Shown: positions 9,202-16,579 of the stretch, piece by piece | Position numbering within the stretch: position 1 is the first letter of the stretch | How the letters are laid out: the number at the start of each line of letters is the position of its first letter | NCBI GenBank assembly: GCA_021799485.1 | Contig: JAJZAK010000006.1 | Coordinates: 1-64,000, forward strand | DNA from: a bacterium | Lineage (GTDB): Bacteria > Elusimicrobiota > Elusimicrobia > UBA1565 > UBA9628 | DNA length: 64,000 bases | Direction of reading: 5' to 3' | Program-made: the position numbers and the translations under genes | The notes under the pieces: model-generated | Told to the model about the DNA's origin: nothing | The model's input: only the letters and a program-made list of their open reading frames with translations | Database searches by the model: none

Positions 9202-9564
9202 AAACGGGGTGTTCTCGAAAAACCCCTTGTCCGCCCCCAGCGTCTTGGGCCGAAGCCTCAGCCGTTTCTTCACCCGATCCAGCAAGCGGAGTCCGCCTTC
9301 GCGCTCCGCGGCAGGACCACGAAACACCTCCACCCCGATGCCCATGAGGATGCGGTTGCGGTTCTCCATCACGCCATTGACGGTATAGCCTGGAACAGCC
9401 GTCTCCTTGTTCGATTTCGTCGCGATCCGCGCGTCCAGGTCCGTCGTCGAGCGATGTGTCTTGTTCGAGCGCTTCTCCCCGCGCCAGTCAACCGACGGAT
9501 TGCCCTTGTCGTCGTCCTTGCCCCCGCGCCGCTCCGCCCAAGTAGATTCGGTCCTCGTAGACGG
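9202..9564 (-). pseudogene. Transposase remnant (IS4/IS5-superfamily DDE type)
   Basis: Reading the minus strand from 9564 downwards gives a continuous fragment with transposase landmarks: GNPSVDWRGEKRSNKTH, then STTDLDARIATKSNKE, then VMENRNRILMG, then PAAEREGGLRLLD and TLGADKGFF. These match the central DDE region of IS4/IS5-type transposases. A stop at 9565-9567 cuts the N-terminal side, and after ADKGFF the frame runs into unrelated sequence, so both ends are missing; no terminal inverted repeats were found. Bases 9120-9201 and 9568-9647 hold nothing I can identify, except that minus-strand bases around 9540-9605 could encode RRRKLVLDEYVVTVYEDRIY in another frame, possibly a broken gene. 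The remnant marks the island as a site of past mobile-element activity. Confidence 0.75.
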
Positions 9565-9647
9565 TCACCACGTACTCGTCGAGGACCAACTTCCTGCGCC
9601 GGGGCCCGCGTTGGGGGCACGGCCCCCGGCGCGTCCGGCGTCCCGGC

Positions 9648-9890
9648 CTACACGCCAACGCCCGCTCCCGACGCCTTCAAGAACCCCTCTCTCTTAAGGC
9701 GCTCGGCGATGGCCTCAAGGCCGAGCCGGTAGAAGCTGACGCCCTTTTCCTTCTTATAAGCCTTGGCCGCCGTCAAGACCTCGGGCGTCACGCGGATCGC
9801 GCGCACGAGCGTGTTCGCCGTGGACGCCGCCTCCTCCGCCCTCGCCTCGGGCGCGGGGTCCTTCTTTTGAGTCTTCTTCGCTTTCGTCAT
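9648..9890 (-). CDS. Small Lys-rich protein, putative ribbon-helix-helix DNA-binding protein
   Basis: 80 residues. A Shine-Dalgarno AAGGAG lies about 7 nt before the ATG. The first 25 residues are Lys/Ala-rich and probably disordered. Residues 28-72 (LVRAIRVTPEVLTAAKAYKKEKGVS...) have the beta-strand plus two-helix layout of ribbon-helix-helix proteins, such as antitoxins or plasmid copy regulators. No toxin partner can be read next to it: the downstream side is the IS remnant. It may be a solitary regulator or the survivor of a damaged toxin-antitoxin pair. Family assignment is by pattern only. Confidence 0.55.
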   Translation of the reverse strand: MTKAKKTQKKDPAPEARAEEAASTANTLVRAIRVTPEVLTAAKAYKKEKGVSFYRLGLEAIAERLKREGFLKASGAGVGV

Positions 9891-10076
9891 CTCGTTTTCT
9901 CCTTGTGATGCGATTCGCGGGCGGCCCCGCCTTCCGGCGGGCGCCCGTCGAGGGGACAGGACTACCTCATAACGCGCCGGACATCAAGCCCTCTTTCCCG
10001 GCGGGCGCTGAAATGACTGGATTGAGGCCGCCGAACTGAGGCTCAATGTGAGGACCAAGGAGGTGGCCAACAGCCC

Positions 10077-10274
10077 ATGGAAACCATCGAAAAGACCGAA
10101 CCGCGCCAGGAGAGCGTCCTGCGCCAGTTGAACGCCCTCTGCGCCATGTCCATCAAGGAACTGAAAGTCCGCTACAAAGAGCTCTACGGGGAGGACGATC
10201 CTCCGAGCCAGAAGGACTATCTGCTGCGCCGCATCGCCTATAAAATCCAGGAGAAGGCCTACGTAAACCGGTGA
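10077..10274 (+). CDS. Short DUF2924-like protein
   Basis: 65 residues. The core LNALCAMSIKELKVRYKELYGEDDPPSQKDYLLRRIAYKIQE matches the N-terminal helical motif of DUF2924 proteins (sxxELrxxwxxLfgxxPPxxxrxxLxxrlAyxiQe). Full members are normally about 140-170 residues and sit next to site-specific recombinase genes. This copy stops just after the motif, and no recombinase is present, so it is either a short form or a truncated survivor of a lost mobile element. An AAGGAGG lies about 12 nt before the ATG, a little far. The stop codon is inside the left arm of a strong palindrome. Confidence 0.6.
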   Translation: METIEKTEPRQESVLRQLNALCAMSIKELKVRYKELYGEDDPPSQKDYLLRRIAYKIQEKAYVNR

Positions 10275-10322
10275 CACCATACCGATTTCTCCACAGTGTA
10301 GAGAAATAGGTATGGTGTCACC
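10270..10322. repeat. 22-bp inverted repeat (hairpin), 9-nt loop
   Basis: Left arm 10270-10291 and right arm 10301-10322 pair over 22 bp with a single mismatch; the loop is CACAGTGTA. Each outer end reads GGTGACACCATACC. The left arm contains the stop codon of the DUF2924-like gene. No T-run follows on either strand, so a simple intrinsic terminator is unlikely. The size and shape fit a REP-type palindrome or the end of a lost mobile element (inference). Confidence 0.85.
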
Positions 10323-10395
10323 AATTATTAGGACCAGGATGGGTCAGAAACGGGCCGGAAGGCCGCGCCTGGCAAAATGTTAAACTGACGCCGGG

Positions 10396-12159
10396 ATGAA
10401 AAATCTCCGGCGCCTCGCGGCCTATGCCGCGCCCTGGAAGAAGCGCTTCTTTATCGCCGCCGTCTTCATGGCCGTCGTCGCGGCCCTAAACGGCGCCACC
10501 GTCTGGCTCTTGAAGCCCACGGTCGACCGCGTTTTTCTCAACAAGGACGTCAAGACCCTCCATCTTCTGCTCGTGCTCATCCCGGGAGTCTTCCTCCTCA
10601 AGCTCGTATCGACCTACACGCAAAATTATTTCATGCGCTATGTCGCCCAACGCTCGATCCAGGCGATCCGCGAGGAGCTTTTCCGACACCTCCACCGGCT
10701 CTCCATCAACTATTCCTGGAAGTCAAAGTCGGGAGATATCATCTCCCGGATCACGAACGATCTTGCCAGGCTTGAATCCGGGCTGCAGGATATTCCGCTT
10801 TATCTGATCCGCGACGGACTCACGGTGGTCGCCCTCGTCGGCGTCATGATCTGGATCAACTGGCGCTTCGCGCTCGGGGCCCTTGTCGCGGTCCCGATGG
10901 TCGTCACGGTTCTCGTGGTCCTCGGCCGCAAGCTCCGCGCTTCGAGCCGCCGCGCCCAATCCCTCACGGGGGAGATCGCCCACCGGTTCCAGGAGAGCCT
11001 TCACGGAATGCTCGTGGTCAAGGCCTTCAACTACGAGGAGTTCGCGATCCAGAGGTTCCTCAAGGACAACGACTCTCTCTTCCAGCAGATGATGCGCTAC
11101 CAGCGCGCCAACGCCCTGGGAGGGCCCTTGATGGAGTTTCTAGGGAGCCTTGTCATCACGGGGCTCGTCTACGTCGGGGGGGCCAGGATCATCTCGGGCG
11201 CGATGACCCCCGGAGCCTTCTCGACTTTTCTCGCGAGCTTCTTCGCGGCCTACCAGCCGATCAAGAATATCGCGAACATGAACGCGAATTACCAGATGTC
11301 CCTGGCCGCGGCCGAACGCGTCTTCGCGGTCTTAGACGAGAAGCCCGCGATCGTCGAGAAGCCGGGCGCCTTGCGTCTCGACCATCGCGCCGTGGGCGTG
11401 TCCTTCGAGAACGTCTTTTACCGCTATCCGGGCAAGGAACGCTGGGCCCTCGAGGGCTTGAGCCTCGAGATCGCCTCGGGTGAAACCGTCGCCATCGCGG
11501 GATCGAGCGGCTCCGGCAAGACGACGCTCGTCCAGCTCCTTTTAAGGCTTTTCGACCCGCAGGACGGCCATGTGCTCGTCGACGGCAGGGATATCCGGGA
11601 CTATTCCCTCTATTCGCTTCGGCAGGCGATCGGGCTCGTCAACCAGGAGACGATCCTGTTCAATGGCACGGTCATGGAGAACATCCTGGTCGGAAACCCG
11701 CACGCTTCCCGCGCGGACGTCGAGCGCGCGCTCGATCTCGCGGACGCGAAGATATTCGTCTCGGAGCTTCCCTACGGCCTTGATACCCAACTGGGAGAGC
11801 GCGGCCAAGGGCTCTCCGGCGGGCAGCGCCAGCGTCTGGCTTTGGCCCGAGCTCTCGTCAAGAATCCGCCGATCCTGGTCTTAGACGAGGCGACCGCGCA
11901 TTTGGACAGCGAAAGCGAGAGGAGCGTCCAGGCGGCGCTTGAGCGCGTGCTGCCGGGGCGGTCGTCGATCGTGGTCGCGCACCGGCTCTCGACGCTCCAA
12001 AGCGCCAGCCGCATCGTCGCGCTCCGGCACGGCCGGGTCGCCGAAACGGGAAGCCACGCGGAGCTTCTCTCCCGCGGAGGCGTCTACGCGACCCTTTACA
12101 AGATCCAGCAACTCGAGCCCGAGGAAGAAGCGGCCCCCGAGACCGCGCCCGCGACTTAG
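10396..12159 (+). CDS. msbA: MsbA-type lipid A / lipid-flippase ABC transporter
   Basis: 587 residues, a full half-transporter. The N-terminal 310 residues carry the six-helix exporter membrane domain (first helix about 18-36). The C-terminal nucleotide-binding domain has Walker A GSSGSGKTT (about 368-376), the Q-loop in LVNQETILF, the signature LSGGQRQR (about 472), Walker B ILVLDEA and the H-loop VAHRLST (about 527). The family acts as a homodimer in the inner membrane, flipping the lipid A core or related lipids for outer-membrane assembly; LptD at 33904-36153 would work later in the same route. The tail EEEAAPETAPAT is acidic and probably disordered. The 3' end overlaps the convergent nuclease gene by a few bases. 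Another substrate cannot be excluded. Confidence 0.88.
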   Translation: MKNLRRLAAYAAPWKKRFFIAAVFMAVVAALNGATVWLLKPTVDRVFLNKDVKTLHLLLVLIPGVFLLKLVSTYTQNYFMRYVAQRSIQAIREELFRHLHRLSINYSWKSKSGDIISRITNDLARLESGLQDIPLYLIRDGLTVVALVGVMIWINWRFALGALVAVPMVVTVLVVLGRKLRASSRRAQSLTGEIAHRFQESLHGMLVVKAFNYEEFAIQRFLKDNDSLFQQMMRYQRANALGGPLMEFLGSLVITGLVYVGGARIISGAMTPGAFSTFLASFFAAYQPIKNIANMNANYQMSLAAAERVFAVLDEKPAIVEKPGALRLDHRAVGVSFENVFYRYPGKERWALEGLSLEIASGETVAIAGSSGSGKTTLVQLLLRLFDPQDGHVLVDGRDIRDYSLYSLRQAIGLVNQETILFNGTVMENILVGNPHASRADVERALDLADAKIFVSELPYGLDTQLGERGQGLSGGQRQRLALARALVKNPPILVLDEATAHLDSESERSVQAALERVLPGRSSIVVAHRLSTLQSASRIVALRHGRVAETGSHAELLSRGGVYATLYKIQQLEPEEEAAPETAPAT

Positions 12160-13355
12160 GAGCTTAGCTCGTCGAGCTTGAGTTCGATCGTCTCGATCTT
12201 TTCCGAAAGCTCGGAGAGTCTCGCGCGGATGTCGGGAGGGAAGGCGGGGTCGCCTAGGAAGGCCTCGATCTTGGGCTGAGAGGGAGCAAGCGTCTTTTCG
12301 TAAATCCCGGCCGAGCGCAACAACTCCAGGACCCGCTTTTTATCGGGGAACGACCAGCGAATCCTGTTTTCCTTCACGGCCTGATACCGGGAGCCGAAGG
12401 CGCGCGCGTAGCCCTTTTTCTGGAAGATCGCGAGCACATGGGCCTTAAGGCGCTCGACCTCGTCAAGGAGAGAGCCCAGCTTGTCGATCGTGGCGGCCAG
12501 CTCCGCGTCCGAATCCTGGGACGCCGCGGCGACGGAAGCCGAAGCCTGTCCTGCCGCCCGCGCGCCGGCGGGCGGGGCGGCGAGTTCGGGAACCCGGCGG
12601 GCGAAGGACTTGAGCGACTCGGTCCTAAAGACAGGGCAAAGCGAGCGGTAGTCGCAGAAGCGGCATTTGGTTTCCTGGGGCGCGGGGGCGAAGACGCCTT
12701 TCGTGATCCCGTCGGCCGCCGCGACGACGCGCTTCTTGACGCCGTCGATGCGCTCCCGCGGCCGCCGGGGAAGCGTGTGCTCGGTGAGGCTCGGCAAGTG
12801 ATAGAAGGAAAGCCGCGCGACCTCGGCTCCCAGCAGGCTCTCGCAGGCGGCCTGGTACATCGCGAGCTGGGTGTCCTCGGCGACGCGGGCCGCGTCCAGG
12901 GCCTTGCCGGTCTTATAATCGACGATCGAGAGGCGGCCGTCTTCCAGGCGATCGATGCGGTCGACCTTCCCCGTCACGGGGATTCCCTCCATCGTCGTTT
13001 TAAAGTTGTACTCGACGAAGAGAGGGATGTGAAATTCCGGGACGTGCTTGCGGTAGAAAAGAGTGATGAGGTCCTTGCCCTCTTGGAAATACTGCGCCTC
13101 GGTCTCCTCGTCCTTGTAGCCGCGGCTGACCCAATGCTCCTTGTAATGGGCGAGCACGGCATCCAGAGTCGGGGCCGGCGGCGCCTTCACCCCGTAGAAG
13201 AACTCGAGCGCCGTATGAACGCTTTGGCCAAAGGAGAAGTAATGCTTGGGCTTTTCCGGAATGCGGTCGATATAGCGGAACTTGTATTTTTGCGGGCATT
13301 CCTCGTAGAGCGTGAAGGAGGAGTAGGAAAGCGGCCTCGGCAAACCCGCGGGCAT
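12156..13355 (-). CDS. RecB-like PD-(D/E)XK nuclease with Fe-S cluster
   Basis: 399 residues. The PD-(D/E)XK superfamily (PDDEXK_1) core is visible: LSYSSFTLYEECPQKYKFRY near the start, GKVDRID (Asp132) and IVDYKTGK (Asp146, Lys148), and a QLAMY motif. Four cysteines, Cys20 plus C241-x2-C244-x5-C250, match the Fe-S clamp of AddB- or Cas4-like nucleases. The C-terminal 150 residues are helical and contain a likely coiled coil. The expected function is DNA processing in repair. No cas genes or CRISPR repeats are nearby, so a Cas4 role is not supported. It is the last gene of the sigma/anti-sigma/RadC/lipoprotein operon, starting 12 bp after the lipoprotein stop; with RadC this gives the operon a DNA-repair flavour. 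Confidence 0.82.
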   Translation of the reverse strand: MPAGLPRPLSYSSFTLYEECPQKYKFRYIDRIPEKPKHYFSFGQSVHTALEFFYGVKAPPAPTLDAVLAHYKEHWVSRGYKDEETEAQYFQEGKDLITLFYRKHVPEFHIPLFVEYNFKTTMEGIPVTGKVDRIDRLEDGRLSIVDYKTGKALDAARVAEDTQLAMYQAACESLLGAEVARLSFYHLPSLTEHTLPRRPRERIDGVKKRVVAAADGITKGVFAPAPQETKCRFCDYRSLCPVFRTESLKSFARRVPELAAPPAGARAAGQASASVAAASQDSDAELAATIDKLGSLLDEVERLKAHVLAIFQKKGYARAFGSRYQAVKENRIRWSFPDKKRVLELLRSAGIYEKTLAPSQPKIEAFLGDPAFPPDIRARLSELSEKIETIELKLDELSS

Positions 13356-13367
13356 TGCGTATTGTAA

Positions 13368-14255
13368 CTATTTCCTGGCGATGCCCAGGAGTTCCGTGTG
13401 CGGCGTCTCGAAGTTTTTGCCGCCGATCGTCGTCTTGACGAGCCCCGTGAAGGGCGCGTAGTAGCGGAACTCCCAGGAGCCGGGAAAGCGCGAGTCCGCG
13501 GCGCGGACCTTAAGGCAGCCGGAGTAGCGGCCGGCGCGCGTCGAGACGGCGGCGGCCGTGGAAACGATAAGATAGCGCATGCGGCGCCGGGCTTCGGCGT
13601 TTTCCCAGGACATCCCCTTCGTGAACGGGTATCGCAGGATGGCTCCCTGCCGGCCGCCGCGGCTTTCAACGAGGCGCCAGTCCGACTTTTCGTAGCGCAG
13701 CTCCTCGTCCCGGACAAGCCTGCGCCCGGCGTAGAGCCGGCTTTGCATGAGGGCCGTTCTCCCTCCCGCGGCCTTTCGAACCGAGACGATGAGGCGCATG
13801 TTCCGTCCGCGGCTCTGGCTGTCCCCGTAGGTCCAAGAGAGGCCCTCTTCAAGGGGGAAGAAATCGGGGCAGCTCATGAGTCCGGCGCGGGCGTCCGCCA
13901 CGCAGGATTCAAGCGCCGGGAAGTCCCGGGCGGCCGCGGAGAAGTCCGCGAGGGCGGCCGCGCAGTCCATGAGGCGCTGGGCCTCGACGCGCCCGGCGCG
14001 CACGCGCGCCTGGCAGGCGAGAGGGTCGCGGGGGCTATCCTCGATGACGCCTCGATAGGCCCTCAGGGCCTTGAGCCATTCGCCGTGCTCCTCGAAGCGA
14101 AGGGCTTTTTTGTAGGAGTAGGAGGGGGAGGAACAGCCGCCCCAAAGGAAGAAGGAAGAAGGAAGAAGGAAGAAGGACAAAAAAAGGCGTGGCCCCCGGA
14201 AACCCTCGGAAGAATGCCCTCCCTTCATCTTCCGCCTTCCATCGTCCGCCTTCAT
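13368..14255 (-). CDS. Hypothetical lipoprotein with TPR-like N-terminal region
   Basis: 295 residues. The start ATG overlaps the TGA of the radC-like gene (ATGA). A hydrophobic segment at about 23-38 ends in the lipobox LWGGC (Cys41), so this is probably an outer-membrane or periplasmic lipoprotein. Residues 45-125 look like TPR helices (YKKALRFEEHGEWLKALRAYRGVI). The C-terminal 170 residues form an unrecognised, probably beta-rich domain with WTYGDSQSRGRN and WEFRYYAPFTGLVK. The signal-peptide core (about residues 28-36) is encoded by four perfect 7-bp repeats, so slippage would switch the frame. Function is unknown; the operon context links it to envelope-stress-type regulation. Confidence 0.72.
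   Translation of the reverse strand: MKADDGRRKMKGGHSSEGFRGPRLFLSFFLLPSSFFLWGGCSSPSYSYKKALRFEEHGEWLKALRAYRGVIEDSPRDPLACQARVRAGRVEAQRLMDCAAALADFSAAARDFPALESCVADARAGLMSCPDFFPLEEGLSWTYGDSQSRGRNMRLIVSVRKAAGGRTALMQSRLYAGRRLVRDEELRYEKSDWRLVESRGGRQGAILRYPFTKGMSWENAEARRRMRYLIVSTAAAVSTRAGRYSGCLKVRAADSRFPGSWEFRYYAPFTGLVKTTIGGKNFETPHTELLGIARK
14147..14174 (+). repeat. Tandem heptanucleotide repeat, 4 x GGAAGAA
   Basis: Four perfect 7-bp units followed by a partial fifth (GGA). It lies inside the coding part of the minus-strand lipoprotein signal peptide. A run of seven A follows at 14179-14185. Because 7 is not a multiple of 3, gain or loss of a unit would put the gene out of frame. Confidence 0.9.
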
Positions 14256-14647
14256 GGGAGGAGCCCCTTCTCTCGGAAGCTAAAGAAGCTGGAGTCGGAG
14301 ACGATCACGTGGTCATCGAGGGGGATGCCCAGAAGCCGCCCGGCCTCCTTCAAACGCTCGGTCGTGCGCACGTCTTCCTGCGAGGGGGTCGAATCGCCCG
14401 AGGGATGGTTGTGGAGGACGATCACGGAGCACGCGCCGTGGACGATCGCCGGATAGAACACCTCCCGCGGATGGACCAGGCTCTGCGTGAGCGTTCCGAT
14501 CGAGACCGTCTCCTGGTAAAGAAGGCCGCCGCGGGCATTGAGGTAAAAGGCGATGAAATGCTCTTTGCGGGCCCGGCGCAAGGAGCCGGGGACCCGCGCC
14601 ACGACGCCCGAGGGGCTGGAAAGAACCGGAACTTCCCTTGGGTTCAT
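14252..14647 (-). CDS. radC: RadC-like JAB/MPN-domain protein (short form)
   Basis: 131 residues from the ATG that overlaps the anti-sigma TGA (ATGA). The whole protein is one RadC-type JAB domain: an HFIAFYLN strand, then the metal motif HNHPSGDSTPSQED (His79, His81, Asp92). Normal RadC is about 220-230 residues with an N-terminal helix-hairpin-helix; that part is absent, as in RadC proteins carried by mobile elements. The biochemical role of RadC proteins is still unsettled; a DNA-related or metalloprotease function is assumed. It lies second after the ECF sigma factor and is coupled on both sides by ATGA overlaps, so it is probably induced with that sigma factor. Confidence 0.85.
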   Translation of the reverse strand: MNPREVPVLSSPSGVVARVPGSLRRARKEHFIAFYLNARGGLLYQETVSIGTLTQSLVHPREVFYPAIVHGACSVIVLHNHPSGDSTPSQEDVRTTERLKEAGRLLGIPLDDHVIVSDSSFFSFREKGLLP

Positions 14648-14910
14648 GCGGGCCGGCGCCTCCGCCCCCGGCGACGCGCGCTCTTCCTGGCGAGAAGGAG
14701 CAGCGTTTCTTTGAAGCCCTTCGGGGCCTTGGCGGCGGCGATCCGTTTGATTCCGGCCCCCATGGCCTTGAATTCGGAAAGAAGCTCCCGGCACTTGGCG
14801 CAGGCGTCCAAATGCCGATCCTGCGCGCGGCGTTCCGCGCGCGAAAGCTCCCCGTCGGCGTAGGCCGAGAGGCGTTCCGGGTCACACCCGGATTGGCCGT
14901 TTTTTCTCAA
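14644..14910 (-). CDS. Cytoplasmic zinc-binding anti-sigma factor
   Basis: 88 residues. The N-terminal half has the ZAS anti-sigma motif: SAYADGELSRAE, then H33-x3-C37-x2-C40. There is no transmembrane segment; the C-terminus is basic (RKSARRRGRRRRPA). It overlaps the 3' end of the ECF sigma gene by 29 bp and the start of the RadC-like gene by ATGA. The family holds its partner sigma factor inactive and releases it on a signal. Since this one is soluble, it may sense a cytoplasmic condition such as redox state through the zinc site (inference). Confidence 0.85.
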   Translation of the reverse strand: MRKNGQSGCDPERLSAYADGELSRAERRAQDRHLDACAKCRELLSEFKAMGAGIKRIAAAKAPKGFKETLLLLARKSARRRGRRRRPA

Positions 14911-15475
14911 GAAGCGCCTTTCTCAGAGAGGTCCTCGCTCTGAAAATCCTGGAACGCACCGTCCCCAGCGGGCAGCCGAGAATCTCGGAGATTTGACGGT
15001 ATTTCAATCCCTCCGCCTCGCACAAAACGAGTATAGCCTTCTCCGCCGGAGGCAGGCAATCGAGAGCCCGCCGCAGCCGGTTCTCGTCCTCGCGCCGCTC
15101 CAAGGCCGCCAGCAAGTCCTCCGAGCCGTCCGGCAGCGCTTCGAGATAATTGCGGGGCGCGGATGCCGCGCCCTCTCCCACGGCCTCCCCATGCAGCGGC
15201 ACGAAGAACCGCCTCTCCCATCGGCGCATGCTGTCCCTATAGACGTTTCTCAGCACGGTGATGAACCAGGCCTCGATCGGCCTGCCCGAAGGGGCTCTTT
15301 CCCATCCCTTCAGAAGCTTTAAAAACGCCTCTTGCACGATCTCCCTCGCATCGTCCGCGTCTCCGCAAAGCTTGAGGGCGACGGAATAGGCCCGGTCGGC
15401 GTAGTCTTCAATGAAGTGTTCCACCATGGTCTTGGTCCACGGCCCTCTGCTCTTATTAACGGTTATGCCCGCCAT
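14882..15475 (-). CDS. ECF RNA polymerase sigma factor
   Basis: 197 residues from the ATG at 15475; an alternative ATG at 15427 gives 181 residues and starts exactly where the sigma-2 domain begins. Region 2 is AYSVALKLCGDADDAREIVQEAFLKLL with an AWFITVLRNVYRDS motif. Region 4 is LPPAEKAILVLCEAEGLKYRQISEILGCPLGTVRSRI. A GGAAC - 17 nt - CGTTA pair at 15483-15457 (minus strand) looks like an autoregulated ECF promoter; if real, transcription begins after the 15475 ATG and the 15427 start is right. Neither start has a strong Shine-Dalgarno. It heads an overlapping operon: anti-sigma, RadC-like, lipoprotein, nuclease. A histidine kinase gene diverges from it. Confidence 0.9.
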   Translation of the reverse strand: MAGITVNKSRGPWTKTMVEHFIEDYADRAYSVALKLCGDADDAREIVQEAFLKLLKGWERAPSGRPIEAWFITVLRNVYRDSMRRWERRFFVPLHGEAVGEGAASAPRNYLEALPDGSEDLLAALERREDENRLRRALDCLPPAEKAILVLCEAEGLKYRQISEILGCPLGTVRSRIFRARTSLRKALLEKKRPIRV

Positions 15476-15483
15476 TTTGTTCC
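15457..15483 (-). promoter_or_regulatory. Possible ECF-type promoter (GGAAC-N17-CGTTA)
   Basis: On the minus strand GGAAC (15483-15479) and CGTTA (15461-15457) are 17 bp apart, matching the general ECF promoter layout. It would drive the sigma factor from the internal ATG at 15427. A related pair precedes the second ECF gene at 59542-59565. Confidence 0.35.
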
Positions 15484-15494
15484 CGGCTTTTTTC

Positions 15495-15533
15495 GTAACA
15501 AAATCGCAACGCCCTCGACATCGCCTTGTAACA
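15495..15533 (+). promoter_or_regulatory. Direct repeat GTAACA in divergent promoter region
   Basis: GTAACA occurs at 15495-15500 and 15528-15533, 33 bp apart (about three helical turns), in the short region between the divergent sigma-factor and histidine-kinase genes. The spacing would put both on one face of the DNA, which suggests an operator, but there is no independent support. Confidence 0.25.
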
Positions 15534-15558
15534 GCCCCCCGTCCATAATGGCATCGGT

Positions 15559-16428
15559 ATGAGCCAGAGCATGAAATCCGCCGCGGCATCCGTTCAGGCG
15601 GCGCCCGAAGGAGCCGGGAGCTTCCACGATCTTCCTCCTTCCTATCTGACCCACGAATTGCGCGCCCCGATCACCGCCGTCCGCCTCGGTCTCGAGATGC
15701 TCCGAGACAGCCTTGGCACGCGCCTTTCCCATCAGGAGGAGGGTCTCCTCTCCATCGCGATCAAGAACAGCTCCCGGATGGAGGGGCTCATCGATGACAT
15801 CCTCGACTGGGCCAAGATGTCGGCGGGCAAGATGGACGTGCGCTTGGCGCCCGTCGCCGCGGGCGACATCGCGCGGGAGGCGGTCGAGGGGCTTCAGGCC
15901 CTGGCGATCGCGAAGGGAATCAGGCTGACCCGTGAAGAGCCGGAGGTGCTGGGGCCAATCCTGGCGGAGCCCAAACGCCTCCAGCAGGTTCTCGTCAATC
16001 TCATCACGAATGCCATCAAGTTCACTCCTCCGCGCGGGCGGGTCGTCGTCTCGATCAAGGCGGGGCGCGGCGATCACGAGGGGGCGGCCGTCTTTCGCGT
16101 CAAGGACTCGGGCCCCGGCATGTCCGCCGACGATCTGGAGAAAATCTTTAAGCCTTTCGTGCAGACGAAGGCCGGGGCGGCTTCGGTCGGGATGAAGGGG
16201 ACGGGCCTCGGGCTGGCGCTTTCGAAACTCTTGGTTGAGCTTCACGGCGGCAGGATTTGGGCCGAAAGCTGGCCCGGCTGCGGCTGCGAATTTTACGTCA
16301 CCATTCCCTTCGCCGCGGCCGGGGGGAGGGAGTCCCGGCCGATTTATTCGGAGCCCATCGAATACCACGGGCTCCTGCTTTCCCTCTCTCGACGTCTCAA
16401 CGCCGTTCTCGCCTTCCTCGGCTTGTAG
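15559..16428 (+). CDS. Soluble sensor histidine kinase (HisKA-HATPase)
   Basis: 289 residues. There is no membrane segment or recognisable sensor domain; the kinase core begins almost at once. The H-box is YLTHELRAPITAVRL (His32), the N-box NLITNAIKF (about 146), G1 DSGPGM (about 182), an F-box around KIFKPF and G2 GTGLGLALSK (about 214). It should phosphorylate itself and a response regulator, but none is adjacent. The last 35 residues, after the VTIPF strand, are unusual and unassigned. It is divergent from the ECF sigma operon with about 80 bp between the genes, so shared regulation is possible. The partner protein is unknown. Confidence 0.85.
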   Translation: MSQSMKSAAASVQAAPEGAGSFHDLPPSYLTHELRAPITAVRLGLEMLRDSLGTRLSHQEEGLLSIAIKNSSRMEGLIDDILDWAKMSAGKMDVRLAPVAAGDIAREAVEGLQALAIAKGIRLTREEPEVLGPILAEPKRLQQVLVNLITNAIKFTPPRGRVVVSIKAGRGDHEGAAVFRVKDSGPGMSADDLEKIFKPFVQTKAGAASVGMKGTGLGLALSKLLVELHGGRIWAESWPGCGCEFYVTIPFAAAGGRESRPIYSEPIEYHGLLLSLSRRLNAVLAFLGL

Positions 16429-16461
16429 TCCTTGATCGAGAGGCGGCGTCTCCATGCGCTT

Positions 16462-16478
16462 GCGGCTCCTTGAGCCGC
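16462..16478. other. Small hairpin between convergent genes
   Basis: GCGGCTC and GAGCCGC pair perfectly around a 3-nt loop in the 151-bp gap between the kinase and desaturase genes. There is no clear T-run, so termination is only a possibility. Nothing else is recognisable in the gap 16429-16579. Confidence 0.3.
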
Positions 16479-16579
16479 ATTATCCGCCCGAGAGCCGCGG
16501 GACGGATGGGCCTTTCAGGGCATGCGGGCGCAGAACGTTAGGCCCCCGCGATCAGGGACTTAAGGCTCTGCTTTTGTTT

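Noticed and set aside
10270-10322. Reading the 22-bp palindrome as an intrinsic terminator
   Set aside because: No T-run follows on either strand.
12156-13355. Possibility that the Fe-S nuclease is a Cas4 of a CRISPR system
   Set aside because: No cas genes or repeat-spacer arrays were seen anywhere in the window, and the protein is longer than Cas4 with a RecB-like layout.
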